A DNA stretch of 64,000 nt from an uncultured Prevotellaceae bacterium. GTDB taxonomy: Bacteria; Bacteroidota; Bacteroidia; Bacteroidales; Muribaculaceae. This document shows positions 29,901 through 37,075 of the stretch, piece after piece; positions within the stretch are counted from its first letter, which is position 1, and every line of letters begins with the position of its first letter. The notes under the pieces are model-generated. The model was given only the letters and a program-made list of their open reading frames with translations. It was not told the DNA's origin and made no database searches. The position numbers and the translations under genes were made by a program. The stretch lies in assembly GCA_947165485.1 (NCBI GenBank), contig CAMVAP010000003.1:33863-97862 (forward strand), given 5' to 3'.

Positions 29901-32360
29901 ATCGTCGGCTATATCACGGCAAGCATCAGGAAGAGCAATGAGGCCAGCACGGGACTCAAGTTGAGCGAGTCACCCGAACTCATCAGGAGCCACGTCATCG
30001 AGTTCTTTGACATTTTCAACTATCGGCTGGACGCATGGCTGATGGGTATCGTGGCCGGCAAGCTGCGCATGAGGATGGAAAGGGGCACACACCGCCTGGC
30101 GCTGGGCTGCTTTGGATGGCTGTTCAACCTCAGGGAGGAGGATGACTTCAAGCTGGGCTGCACCGACGAGTACATCATTGCCCCGTCGATCAATCATGCG
30201 ATAACGGGAGCCATCCTGCGCAGCGCCTACAACAATAGCCTCAAGAACGGCAAGGCCCATAACTACGACATGGGCGTTAACCTGTCGTCACAGCGGGTGC
30301 GCACTGCCATCCGCATCATCGAGGGAATACAGAATGGATTGTCGCTGGGATGCATCCTGGGTGCCGATATGGAACGACTCATTCACGAGGCCTGGAAAAC
30401 CACCACGGACAAGCTGGAACTGGACAGCTGCATCTACCCCCTGCGCCAGCGTTACCCCCTCGTGACGGGTGACAATCGCAGTGACAGCGGCTCGCCTGCC
30501 ACCATCACCGTGCTCAATGGAGCAAGCCTGCTCGACGAGTATGCGACCCACAAGGATAAGGGGAAAGCCGCTGTGCGGGCATGGCTCATGGGCCAGGAGT
30601 TGAGGCTGTTCAACGGCGACATCAACCAGAATGCCAAGGTCGATGCCCTGATCTCCATCATCGACCGGATTGACGACGAGAAGGATGCACTCACCGACCT
30701 GGTGCTCTCCGAGAGCGTTTATCAGCTCACACAGGGCAATACCGAGGCTTCGGCGGCCATCAGCCGCGCGCTGGAGCAGCTGCAGAACATCCCCAAGCCC
30801 CAGGTGGCCGAGATTCCCATCACCAGCGCCCAGATTGACGGATACATGCTGGCCATGCTGCCTGTCGATGCCGTCAGTGACCAGCCCGATAGCCTGCTGG
30901 CCTCGATCGAGCCCAAGGTGGAGGCATGGCTGCGGCGCATGATGCACTATCCCGACGAAATCTACATGCCCGTGCAGGGACGGGTAAAGCAACCGCTTTC
31001 ACTGGGCTCGCTGGGCATCACCGCTGCCGAGGCTGTGTACCTCTCAGCCGACAAGGCCTCGTTTACCCACTTTGTCGAGGTGCTCAGCTGGATCAAGACG
31101 GGTGTGTACCTCAGATGTGACAGCGACGGTGATTTGATGGTTGCCGATAGCAAGAAACACACCTTTGCTGAGTGCTCGATGGCCATCGATGAGTTGCGCA
31201 ATGTGCTGGCGGCAGCCCATCCCCTCACCAGCGATGATCTGGTCAAGAAAACGGGCCTGCCGTCGCAGACCGTCTATAGCGACATGAGCAACGAGTATCA
31301 TCATGCCGTGGGCTACATCTCACGACTGCTGGTCAATATCGAGCAGTTGAGGGAGAGGCAGTTGGCGATACAGAATCCCGACCAGGCCGACTATGACCTT
31401 GCCGCCTTGCCCGATGAAATGGTGATCGAGGCCGTGAGGATTCTCATCGATTGTTACCGCATCGGTAATGTCATGGCCCTGGATCAAGTCTCGCCCGATA
31501 TCCTCATGGGTAACAGGAATGCTATCGATGGGGTAGTGGAGTGGAAGAACACGGTCCAGGCCCAGCACGCCCTGTTCAACTCGATGATGACCCTCCATGA
31601 CAACCTCAAGGCCAAACTCGCACAAGCCCAGGGATTGCTGGACGATGATTCCGAGCGCAAATATACCACCCACATCGAAGCGCTCAAGGCGTTGCTCGTC
31701 ACGGGGTATCTGGTCGTGCCCTCGTTCGTCCCCGATGGCAATGTGCCCATCGCCGACCTGGCCGACCAGGCTTGTGGCAAGAGATTCAAGAATGTCACCA
31801 ACATGGAGATCGAGGAAATGATTGGCGATCTGGCACTTGTCGAGCAGCCGATGATGCATCTACACCAGGTAAGGCTGTACCAGAAGTGCGATGGCATCGA
31901 CGTGGCAAGGATTGTTCCCATGCAGTTGGCCTCGGTCGAGGATAATACCGCTGTCAATCAGTGGCTGGGCACAGTCGTCGAGAGTGAGGATGACGTGAGG
32001 GATGCGTTCACATTCATCGTGATGGATCCCGAGCACTTTGTCAATGCCGCAACCCAGCCCCAACCACAGCTTGCGGGCATGGTAATCGATCACTGGGTAG
32101 AACGTATTCCTTACAGGGAACAGACTGCCGCAGTGGCATTTGGCTATGATCAGCCCGATGCCGAGGCTCCCCAGACCCTCCTGCTAGCCATCGCCACCAA
32201 GGATAACAACAAGCACTGGAACGAGAAAATGATGATCAACTCGCTCAAGAGTGCCATCCACATGGTGAAGTGTCGCACGGTGAGCCCCGACCTGATCAGC
32301 AAGGATGGTTGGACCGGCGGATTACTCCCGCTGCTGGAATATAAGGATCCACGGTTGTAG
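26913..32360 (+). CDS. Giant-cassette protein 3, unknown function
   Basis: An 1815-residue protein with no signal peptide. Landmarks are NTSMLMLPLRLETKIM at the N-terminus, a basic helical region to about 540, MLRIGDQPYGILPACD at about 831, and LALGCFGWLFNLRE then YIIAPSINHAITGAILRSAY at about 1065-1107. Residues 1100-1700 are mostly helical. The phrases for 'RIGDQPYGILP' and 'APS-x-x-HA-x-TGA-x-LRSAY' are ones I associate with large hypothetical proteins that accompany the protein-4 type below. No enzyme motif is visible. It starts after the largest copy of the heptamer element. With 5.4 kb of uninterrupted, well-biased coding it is clearly under selection. Confidence 0.82.
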   Translation: MKKYQDILRDQTSRNFAAKGVNTSMLMLPLRLETKIMTREVDVTDEPERALEAFKLLHNLLQHYYQLVSMGGSKSRNEEATRNLKLEIGDVIAAFEKLDLLYAEDKSYLKDLAQGIYHTLHCVELQDAFGPLLWALDDITRLTTRCDKAATTFLRQLERITRMLENTARRPLFSGHRREGNPEKYSQTARFKLADKRYQEINSWFEVVRNKRKIVELASAIQPGMMTKSQYAKYTRLTARIVAVLDDPHVKDYTVLTRAYPLEFSRTADGHPVDKKQSDDSDDSTSRRFKQWSRQHLVDTARRLHGNLRSFIDQDMANLGNTLAAKVVPHGPQGKRMTPQRYTLLVSKLMNAQLLLIQARIARHPAQHRKAVKGAYRCLSRLEEISRATYFTHEEQREFVRQLVACVSKMKYNRRPELVIQGCAPIGECLVTSEGGIKKTKSCKCLCLRIYPDVVALLQTARQISRQEYLAGKDFWLKYIYNGDEGYRHSLWLAMCDIYPPYRAALILKRTYPAAHYKTMCRKAREFRDNRLPIEDFIREIDDNFVNSFPTTYVDNGEQLFSVPVTNLLPDRFVVHAAVKTRVKASRTIVQYGHRLPRQLQVGIDLNHLDSATREKHATPGKNQLYLNGGVSWMTDYDEAERLGMAITVPLDAMKTGLKQSVRKFEFNEIFVYGINEAGASECDKMIEELLTAHLYSGKAMDIIPFDAASNIITDEDAKWAFDSSESKQRERFKHQAHNCVNPHKPEKGNDLDILDRLLGLKESVLGNLDDPSAPAAAEVELQRRVNRLMIEYMTDPALGPLVNPLLTAIKGSPLLYDYLCNDVLPRGPFPMLRIGDQPYGILPACDLRNLAVKSSNPLAIVKKILLVLTTHWNSILEQNIVTCYGKDSQGGGATVTTQDYLHILGNTPRSTSFYKRKMVKGGVIDAEYWRGELYQNQIEELTQMASNLGIIAAGDKEKIKSIIPDYDYVPVKVPNEETQQDDACLAVHDALDLDNIVGYITASIRKSNEASTGLKLSESPELIRSHVIEFFDIFNYRLDAWLMGIVAGKLRMRMERGTHRLALGCFGWLFNLREEDDFKLGCTDEYIIAPSINHAITGAILRSAYNNSLKNGKAHNYDMGVNLSSQRVRTAIRIIEGIQNGLSLGCILGADMERLIHEAWKTTTDKLELDSCIYPLRQRYPLVTGDNRSDSGSPATITVLNGASLLDEYATHKDKGKAAVRAWLMGQELRLFNGDINQNAKVDALISIIDRIDDEKDALTDLVLSESVYQLTQGNTEASAAISRALEQLQNIPKPQVAEIPITSAQIDGYMLAMLPVDAVSDQPDSLLASIEPKVEAWLRRMMHYPDEIYMPVQGRVKQPLSLGSLGITAAEAVYLSADKASFTHFVEVLSWIKTGVYLRCDSDGDLMVADSKKHTFAECSMAIDELRNVLAAAHPLTSDDLVKKTGLPSQTVYSDMSNEYHHAVGYISRLLVNIEQLRERQLAIQNPDQADYDLAALPDEMVIEAVRILIDCYRIGNVMALDQVSPDILMGNRNAIDGVVEWKNTVQAQHALFNSMMTLHDNLKAKLAQAQGLLDDDSERKYTTHIEALKALLVTGYLVVPSFVPDGNVPIADLADQACGKRFKNVTNMEIEEMIGDLALVEQPMMHLHQVRLYQKCDGIDVARIVPMQLASVEDNTAVNQWLGTVVESEDDVRDAFTFIVMDPEHFVNAATQPQPQLAGMVIDHWVERIPYREQTAAVAFGYDQPDAEAPQTLLLAIATKDNNKHWNEKMMINSLKSAIHMVKCRTVSPDLISKDGWTGGLLPLLEYKDPRL

Positions 32361-32406
32361 GCTTTAGGAGATAGACGTTTGCTGATGCCAACTGACAATT
32401 GACAAC
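32360..32406. repeat. Heptamer element between giant genes 3 and 4 (degenerate)
   Basis: A single GGCTTTAGG, then core GTTTGCTGATGCCA (one change) near 32377-32390, then ACTGACAATTGACAACT in place of clean ACTAGAA units. It is the most diverged copy in the cassette. Confidence 0.7.
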
Positions 32407-32420
32407 TATAAAAACATAAT

Positions 32421-34343
32421 ATGAAAGAACAATTTATAAAAACACCCAACAATTACCTGAAGGATGTAACGGGGGTATATGGTGAGGGAAATCTTGAGAT
32501 GCTTGTTCGGGATGGCAATAAGCTGGCTCTGGAATTCAAAACCCGCATCGAGGGACGTACCCGTGACACTGACCCCACCGAGGCCATGAGACTGCGGGTA
32601 CACGACCCGTTGTGGATGCTGGCACGGCAGTGGCAGATGGGTGAATTTCGTGGTAATAACACGGGAACGGCCATGTCGGTGAGGTGTGCCGTGAGATACA
32701 ACAACTGTTCTAGCGACCCCATCGAGCCGGTGACTGAGCAGATCAATCCACGTGTCGATTTCCTCGCCAAGATCGAGTCGGCGGTTTATTTCCTGGACTT
32801 GCTGCGCGATAGTGGAGAGAGCACCAGGTTACTCCTTCCCCAACTCATCAAGGCCTTTCCTATCAACTGGAACGCTCTCGATGACTCATTGGTATTGCCC
32901 GATGCTGTCACGACCCAGCAGGAAACCCAGTTGAACAGGCATCTGCAAAACTATGCAAGGGCCTATCGGGGTAAGATATTTGACGGTGAGGCTCTGTACA
33001 ATGCCATGTTGCAGGGACACTCGATTGGCAACAGGAAACTGGCCACCATCGAGGAAAAGTTCAAGTCCTGGTTCCAGAAAAAGTATAAGCCGGCATCATC
33101 AACCAGTCAGCATTGGCAAGGTGCCGACCTGTCCTATACGGCAACGACCAGTGTGGCTGGTATGCCCTTTGTGAGTGACCGTTACCAGGGGGGCCGCCTC
33201 TCGTGGCACACGTTCGACTACGACCCCAAGCTGTCGGGCAACGATGTGGCAGCGCCCAAGACCCTGTCACAAGAGGTATTATCCTTCCCTACACCGGCTT
33301 CCTTTGCCTCGGCGCCCAACAAGCGCCTGTGGCAGATGGAGGACCGCAAGGTGTTCATGGGCAACAGCGTTGAAGAACCTTCCGAGGCCAATTCCGTTGT
33401 CATGAGATTTGCCACCATGTACTCCAACGACTGGATGCTCTTCCCCCTGAAAACCGAGATAGGCAAGTACATCACCATCGATGAGATTGACGTGGTTGAC
33501 ACTTTCGGTGAGCGTCACACCATCATGGGCGATTGCCGTGCCGGCAATAAGGAGACTCTGGGTGAATATCAAGAGCAGTGGCAAGTGTTTGTCAATTCAA
33601 CTGTTGGGCAAACCAAGCGCACAGCACTCAATGGACTCTACTTTGCACAACAACTGGCTGCCACCATCGAGGGTAAACCCATCGAGGAAATCAAAATCCT
33701 GCGTGATGAGATGGCCAACATGGTGTGGGGGGTCGAGAACGTTGTGCCCGACGGTTGCGGGGGCACGCTCGATGCCAACCTATATGCCACACAGCTGCAA
33801 ACGATTGTCGATGAGCGTAATAAGGCGGGCGAACCCGCCCATGAGCCCGACACGGTTGTCCTGAGTCAAGGCAGTGCCCCACAGGTCGAAAAATCTCCCG
33901 ACAATACCGCACCACGAGCCAAGTTCAGCTACAGCCTGCAATCGTCAGTGCCATTCAACTGGATTCCGTTTATCCCTCAACGCCTCGCCACCAGCGACAC
34001 ACAGGGTTCTCCATTCTTTATGGGCGGCAGGGAAATCATCCTGCGCCGCGGTAAAATGCCGTGCTATATCTATGATGGACAGCAGTTTGAGCTGCAAGCC
34101 GTGAGACCCCAGGGCTCAATTCTGCGACCTGTGGTCACTCGTGATGAAAAGGGCAATGTATTGAAGGAGGCGCCCATGGTCATCCACGAGGAAGCAGTGC
34201 AGGCTACTGGCATCAGATTGATCAAGAATTATCAGCGCGCACGTTGGATTGGAGGAAAAACCTATCAGTGGCTAGGCCTCTATAAACAACAAGCTCACAC
34301 CCAGGCTTCAAGTGGCTTGGAATTTGACAAGTTAAAACAGTAA
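32421..34343 (+). CDS. Giant-cassette protein 4, unknown function
   Basis: A 640-residue protein, last of the cassette. Near residue 63 it has DPLWMLARQWQMGEFRGNNT. This matches a DPLW-x-LARQWQ-x-GEF-x-G signature I recall from uncharacterised proteins encoded beside giant relatives of protein 3 in Actinobacteria and other phyla; I could not check this. The rest is mixed alpha/beta with no signal peptide, membrane helix or catalytic motif. The C-terminus contains FFMGGREIILRRGKMPCYIY and ends in a Trp/Gln/Tyr-rich segment. It starts 60 bases after giant gene 3. No terminator hairpin is obvious in the REP-rich DNA after it. Confidence 0.82.
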   Translation: MKEQFIKTPNNYLKDVTGVYGEGNLEMLVRDGNKLALEFKTRIEGRTRDTDPTEAMRLRVHDPLWMLARQWQMGEFRGNNTGTAMSVRCAVRYNNCSSDPIEPVTEQINPRVDFLAKIESAVYFLDLLRDSGESTRLLLPQLIKAFPINWNALDDSLVLPDAVTTQQETQLNRHLQNYARAYRGKIFDGEALYNAMLQGHSIGNRKLATIEEKFKSWFQKKYKPASSTSQHWQGADLSYTATTSVAGMPFVSDRYQGGRLSWHTFDYDPKLSGNDVAAPKTLSQEVLSFPTPASFASAPNKRLWQMEDRKVFMGNSVEEPSEANSVVMRFATMYSNDWMLFPLKTEIGKYITIDEIDVVDTFGERHTIMGDCRAGNKETLGEYQEQWQVFVNSTVGQTKRTALNGLYFAQQLAATIEGKPIEEIKILRDEMANMVWGVENVVPDGCGGTLDANLYATQLQTIVDERNKAGEPAHEPDTVVLSQGSAPQVEKSPDNTAPRAKFSYSLQSSVPFNWIPFIPQRLATSDTQGSPFFMGGREIILRRGKMPCYIYDGQQFELQAVRPQGSILRPVVTRDEKGNVLKEAPMVIHEEAVQATGIRLIKNYQRARWIGGKTYQWLGLYKQQAHTQASSGLEFDKLKQ

Positions 34344-34439
34344 AGTTTTTATTGGTGTCCTGGGGAAAAATCGCCCGGGTTTCATAAGCGCCTCAATATC
34401 AATGTCTTTCTGGCGGTTTCTCGTGAAGGGGCTTACTCT

Positions 34440-34540
34440 GAAGCCCGTTATGGCTGTCCAGTTCATAGGCAGGTCGTTGAGCGAAACTGAAGCCCGTTAG
34501 GGCTGTCCAGGTCATAGGCAGGGTGTTGAGCGAAGCGAAA
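34440..34540. repeat. Tandem duplication of about 49 bases
   Basis: The unit beginning GAAGCCCGTTATGGCTGTCC at 34440 is repeated at about 34489 with a few changes (CATAGGCAG..TTGAGCGAA in both). It forms the left part of a 552-base gene-free stretch (34344-34895) otherwise filled by two REP-type elements. Confidence 0.8.
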
Positions 34541-34545
34541 CCCCT

Positions 34546-34720
34546 GTCAATGCATCCCAATTACCAGTTAGCCCCATCGGGGCGGCAGTCTCATCATCAT
34601 CAACATACTGCCGCCCCGATGGGGCTTGGGCGAGTGCCTTGACAATCGCAGGGGTTGCACTCGGCTTCGCCTCGTTACACCCCTGCCTATGCCCTGGTCG
34701 TCCCTAACGGGACTATCCCC
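34546..34720 (-). repeat. REP/BIME-like palindromic element, copy A
   Basis: Contains a long hairpin in which TAGCCCCATCGGGGCGGCAG (34569 on) pairs with CTGCCGCCCCGATGGGGC (34609 on), then CCTTGACAATCGCAGGGGTT and a CTTCGCC hairpin. Its reverse complement matches 39910-40092 almost base for base over roughly 180 bases. The element is therefore dispersed and mobile or copied. Confidence 0.9.
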
Positions 34721-34734
34721 GAACACCAATAAAA

Positions 34735-34907
34735 GTTATTTAAGGTTCACCCGATAAAAGGTGGGGGCAGTGTGGTCGAAGACCACAGCAAGGCCAGCGG
34801 CCTTGAATTGAGGTAACCCCACGGCGCACAGGCCGTAGGCCTCGTGTGGCGTGGGGAACGAGGCTACCACCCGAACGGGCCTCGTAGAGGGCCAATCACG
34901 TCAGGCG
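34735..34907. repeat. Inverted REP cluster, left arm of the RAYT locus
   Basis: Reads GGTTCACCCGATAAAAGGTG, then small hairpins (GGTCGAAGACC, AAGGCCAGCGGCCTT, AGGCCGTAGGCCT), ending inside the transposase stop region. The reverse complement of 35402-35578 follows the same order of hairpins with scattered changes. Confidence 0.85.
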
Positions 34908-35342
34908 GTAGTCATTCCATTCTATTCCAGCATTGAGCAGGTGTTTGCGGTATTCATCTTCAAAAGATTCCCGTTGATGATGCGTACGCTGGTTCTTAAT
35001 GTAATTTGCTACCATTTCTTTGTCGCGCAAAGCGTAGGTGAAGGCTCCGTACTCCTTTCCCCATCCCGCAAATTGCGGGAATAAGTCTCGATTCTGCTTG
35101 ATCCACTGGCTGGTTGACAGCTTGATGTCACGCACCAGGTCGGACAAACGCACTGACGGATGCAGGTTGATCAACAGGTGGATGTGATTCTCAATGCCGT
35201 TGATGGCAAAAAGGGTCGATTGGGAATTCTGCACCACGCGGGCGATATACCGGTACAACTGGTTGGACGATGCCAGAGGCAATGTCATCTCACGACAGTG
35301 GGTGTTGATGACAATGTGATAGATGGCTGTGACGGCACTCAT
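34896..35342 (-). CDS. REP-associated tyrosine transposase (RAYT, IS200/IS605 Y1 type)
   Basis: A 148-residue single-strand DNA transposase of the HUH superfamily. The metal-binding HUH motif is in GIENHIHLLINL. The catalytic Tyr is expected in VANYIKNQRTHH, with the usual Asn-Gln and double-His after it. The length fits the compact Y1 domain. The gene is flanked by about 175-base imperfect inverted repeats made of small hairpins, the arrangement expected for a domesticated RAYT and its REP/BIME targets. Related palindromes occur at 34546 and 39910. A minus-strand promoter lies at 35363-35393. The sequence is intact, so it may still be active. Confidence 0.92.
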   Translation of the reverse strand: MSAVTAIYHIVINTHCREMTLPLASSNQLYRYIARVVQNSQSTLFAINGIENHIHLLINLHPSVRLSDLVRDIKLSTSQWIKQNRDLFPQFAGWGKEYGAFTYALRDKEMVANYIKNQRTHHQRESFEDEYRKHLLNAGIEWNDYRLT

Positions 35343-35362
35343 GATAAATCAGTTTTAGACGG

Positions 35363-35393
35363 CAAATATACGATAAAACCGGCACAATAGCAA
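35363..35393 (-). promoter_or_regulatory. Promoter of the RAYT gene
   Basis: On the minus strand, TTG (complement of 35391-35393) and TATATTTG (complement of 35363-35370) with a 20-base spacer, 21 bases before the start codon. Confidence 0.75.
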
Positions 35394-35401
35394 GCGGTGT
35401 T

Positions 35402-35578
35402 TTTGCCTGACAAGAGTGGCCCTCATTCGAGGCCCGTCTGCTTGAGCCCTCTCTCCCCAGGCCACACTGACCTTCGGCCAGTGCGCCCTGGGGTTTGCGC
35501 AATTCAAGGCCGCTGGCCTTGGCGAGGTCTTTCGACCTCTAGCTCGCCCCACTTTTTATCTGGTGAGCCTTATTTAAT
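35402..35578. repeat. Inverted REP cluster, right arm of the RAYT locus
   Basis: Contains GGCCAGTGCGCCCTGGGGTT, CAAGGCCGCTGGCCTTGGC, GAGGTCTTTCGACCTC and CCACTTTTTATCTGGTGAGC. It is the imperfect reverse complement of 34735-34907. Confidence 0.85.
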
Positions 35579-35624
35579 AATTCGCATTAGCCCCGCAGGG
35601 ATCAGACCACTTCTATATCATCGC

Positions 35625-36083
35625 CATAAAATAAGCCCGGAGAAGTGCCTCCGGGCTTGTTTCGAAGCGGGCTGTTCCTCAATTTGACTAAGTGGAGTTG
35701 GCCCCCACTGGTGATCCAGTTCTCTGAGTTCTGGCCTGACAGGGCTTACGGTAATGTACAATCAATAGACTTGTTCGTAACTAGCAATAGACATTTTCCG
35801 TTCGCGGCCTGGAGGCCAGTCGATCCCCTACGTTTCCAACGCCAATTCTAAGTTCATCTCTCTGTCTCTAATGTCAATTTTCCCGCTCATAGGAATGTAC
35901 TTTTATCACCCAACCTTGGGCTCAGTTAGTGAGTTGTTACACACTCTTTGAAAGAATTGCGACTTCTAAGCCTACATCCTAACTGTCATAGCCATCATTG
36001 ATAAGGCCTCGGGCAATTGCACAACATTTAGCTCCCTTGCGAGAGGAAACAATCGTGCATAAAAAGTGCATTGACCATTTTTT
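35625..36083 (-). ncRNA. Novel structured RNA carrying a 23S rRNA GTPase-associated-centre mimic
   Basis: On the minus strand a near-perfect promoter (36089-36120) and a GC-rich terminator (35633-35658) bracket about 450 bases with no plausible coding frame. Complement 35928-35987 reads GACAGUUAGGAUGUAGGCUU, AGAAGUCGCAAUUCUUUCAA, then AGAGUGUGUAACAACUCACU. From memory of E. coli 23S rRNA (about 1047-1105, the L11/thiostrepton-binding centre) roughly three quarters of the 60 positions agree, including GGAUGU and GGCUUAGAAG. The GUGUGUAACAACUCAC part is closer to eukaryotic 28S. The rest does not align convincingly, but it has local hairpins such as CUCUC-GCAA-GGGAG, CCCA-AGGU-UGGG and AGUGG..CCACU. 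It could be a regulatory RNA that binds L11 or factors, or an rRNA-derived relic. I know of a Bacteroidales-1 RNA family with similar promoter and terminator features but cannot say whether this is it. Confidence 0.7.
35633..35658 (-). terminator. Terminator of the 23S-like RNA
   Basis: A 10-bp GC-rich stem (AAGCCCGGAG against CTCCGGGCTT) with a six-base loop. On the minus strand it is followed by ATTTTAT. Confidence 0.8.
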
Positions 36084-36088
36084 CACTG

Positions 36089-36120
36089 CAAAAATAAGCC
36101 TTTTTACTCGATTAACCAAA
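36089..36120 (-). promoter_or_regulatory. Promoter of the 23S-like RNA
   Basis: On the minus strand, TTTG (complement of 36117-36120), 20 bases, TATTTTTG (complement of 36089-36096). This is a full match to the Bacteroidota consensus. A lone TATATTTG on the plus strand at 36131-36138 lacks a -33 box. Confidence 0.8.
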
Positions 36121-36198
36121 TTTTTTTGCGTATATTTGCACCATAAAATCATAGAATCAACATCACAGTTGTGAGCATTCATGCGTTCACTTCTCAAT

Positions 36199-36375
36199 GG
36201 GGATTTCTATAAATTAGCTTGATTTGGATTTTGATTTATTTTCGAGCAGATTTTGCCTTAGCTTCGCAGGAGCATAGCGAGCTATGGTCCAAGTAGATAG
36301 GACAAAAGATGCCGAAAAGAAACAAAATACTATCAACTAAAGATAGCAACATTTCGGTAATTTATAGAAGTCCCC
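36199..36375. mobile_element. MITE-like element, family 1
   Basis: A 177-base element with 18-base terminal inverted repeats: GGGGATTTCTATAAATTA at 36199 and its complement TAATTTATAGAAGTCCCC at 36358-36375 (one mismatch). No open frame fits inside and no clear target-site duplication is seen. It sits between the divergent promoter area and the flavodoxin gene at 36435. The rest of 36139-36434 holds nothing else I can name. Confidence 0.75.
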
Positions 36376-36434
36376 TTATGTTTAACCTCGATGAAGTTTT
36401 TCATTCGTCTTTTATTAATTAATTCTGTAACACT

Positions 36435-36950
36435 ATGAATATCTTGATTTTACAAGCCTCTCCCAGAGCCAAGGGGAGCACTGCATGGATGGCCCAGCAG
36501 TATCAGGACGCTGCCGTTGCGGCAGGACACGATGTGACCCTGGTGAATGTCGCACACAAGAAGATTGCCGGTTGTCTCGCCTGTGAATATTGCCATGGTA
36601 AAGGCAATGGTGCTTGCATCCAGCAGGACGACATGCAGGAGCTCTACCCATTGATGGCCCAGGCCGACGTGCTCGTGCTGGCAGCACCTATCTATTATTT
36701 CACCCTCTGTGCCCAGATCCAGTTGCCCATCCAGCGAATGTATTGCGTCAACAAGCCCGCCCAGGTGAAGAAGATGGCCCTGCTGGCTTCGTCCTATTCT
36801 CCTGGCGTGTATGACGGCGCGATTGCCGAGTATCGTGACATCTGCAACTACTGGAGCGTCGAGGATACGGGCATTGTCACCGCCATGAACGATGAGCAAA
36901 AGACCGACGCCATCCAGCACAAGATCATTGACCTGGTCAACAAACTCTAG
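36435..36950 (+). CDS. Flavodoxin-fold NAD(P)H-dependent FMN reductase-like protein
   Basis: A 171-residue cytosolic flavodoxin-fold protein. The N-terminal LILQASPRAKGST loop binds FMN phosphate, and VLAAPIYYFTLCAQ contacts the flavin. The cysteine cluster CLACEYCHGKGNGAC resembles the iron-sulfur flavoprotein or ISF-like branch, though spacing alone does not prove a cluster. It is likely to reduce flavin, quinone or small electrophiles with NAD(P)H. A similar enzyme follows 126 bases downstream, with a small MITE between them. The pair probably arose by duplication or shares a redox-stress role. Confidence 0.85.
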   Translation: MNILILQASPRAKGSTAWMAQQYQDAAVAAGHDVTLVNVAHKKIAGCLACEYCHGKGNGACIQQDDMQELYPLMAQADVLVLAAPIYYFTLCAQIQLPIQRMYCVNKPAQVKKMALLASSYSPGVYDGAIAEYRDICNYWSVEDTGIVTAMNDEQKTDAIQHKIIDLVNKL

Positions 36951-36967
36951 AACATATCACCTCACAT

Positions 36968-37057
36968 GGGGGCTGTGTCATGATTTCGTTGGTAACTACT
37001 ACTCATTGGCCTTAAGTACGGTCATAGTTCTGGGCATGAATGATGACACAGCCTCCC
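36968..37057. mobile_element. MITE-like element, family 2, copy a
   Basis: A 90-base element with terminal inverted repeats GGGGGCTGTGTCATGATT (36968) and, complemented, GGGAGGCTGTGTCATCATT (37039-37057). The same ends bound a 178-base element at 40092-40269. It lies in the gap between the two reductase genes, ending 19 bases before the second start codon. Confidence 0.75.
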
Positions 37058-37075
37058 TTAATTGTTTTGTGAATC

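Noticed and set aside
36131..36138. Plus-strand TATATTTG box before the first FMN reductase gene
   Set aside because: No TTG or TTTG is found 19-21 bases upstream, and a MITE lies between it and the gene, so I do not call it a promoter.
35979..36197. A 72-codon minus-strand frame overlapping the 23S-like RNA
   Set aside because: Its start lies upstream of the RNA promoter and its sequence has no protein character; the RNA explanation fits better.
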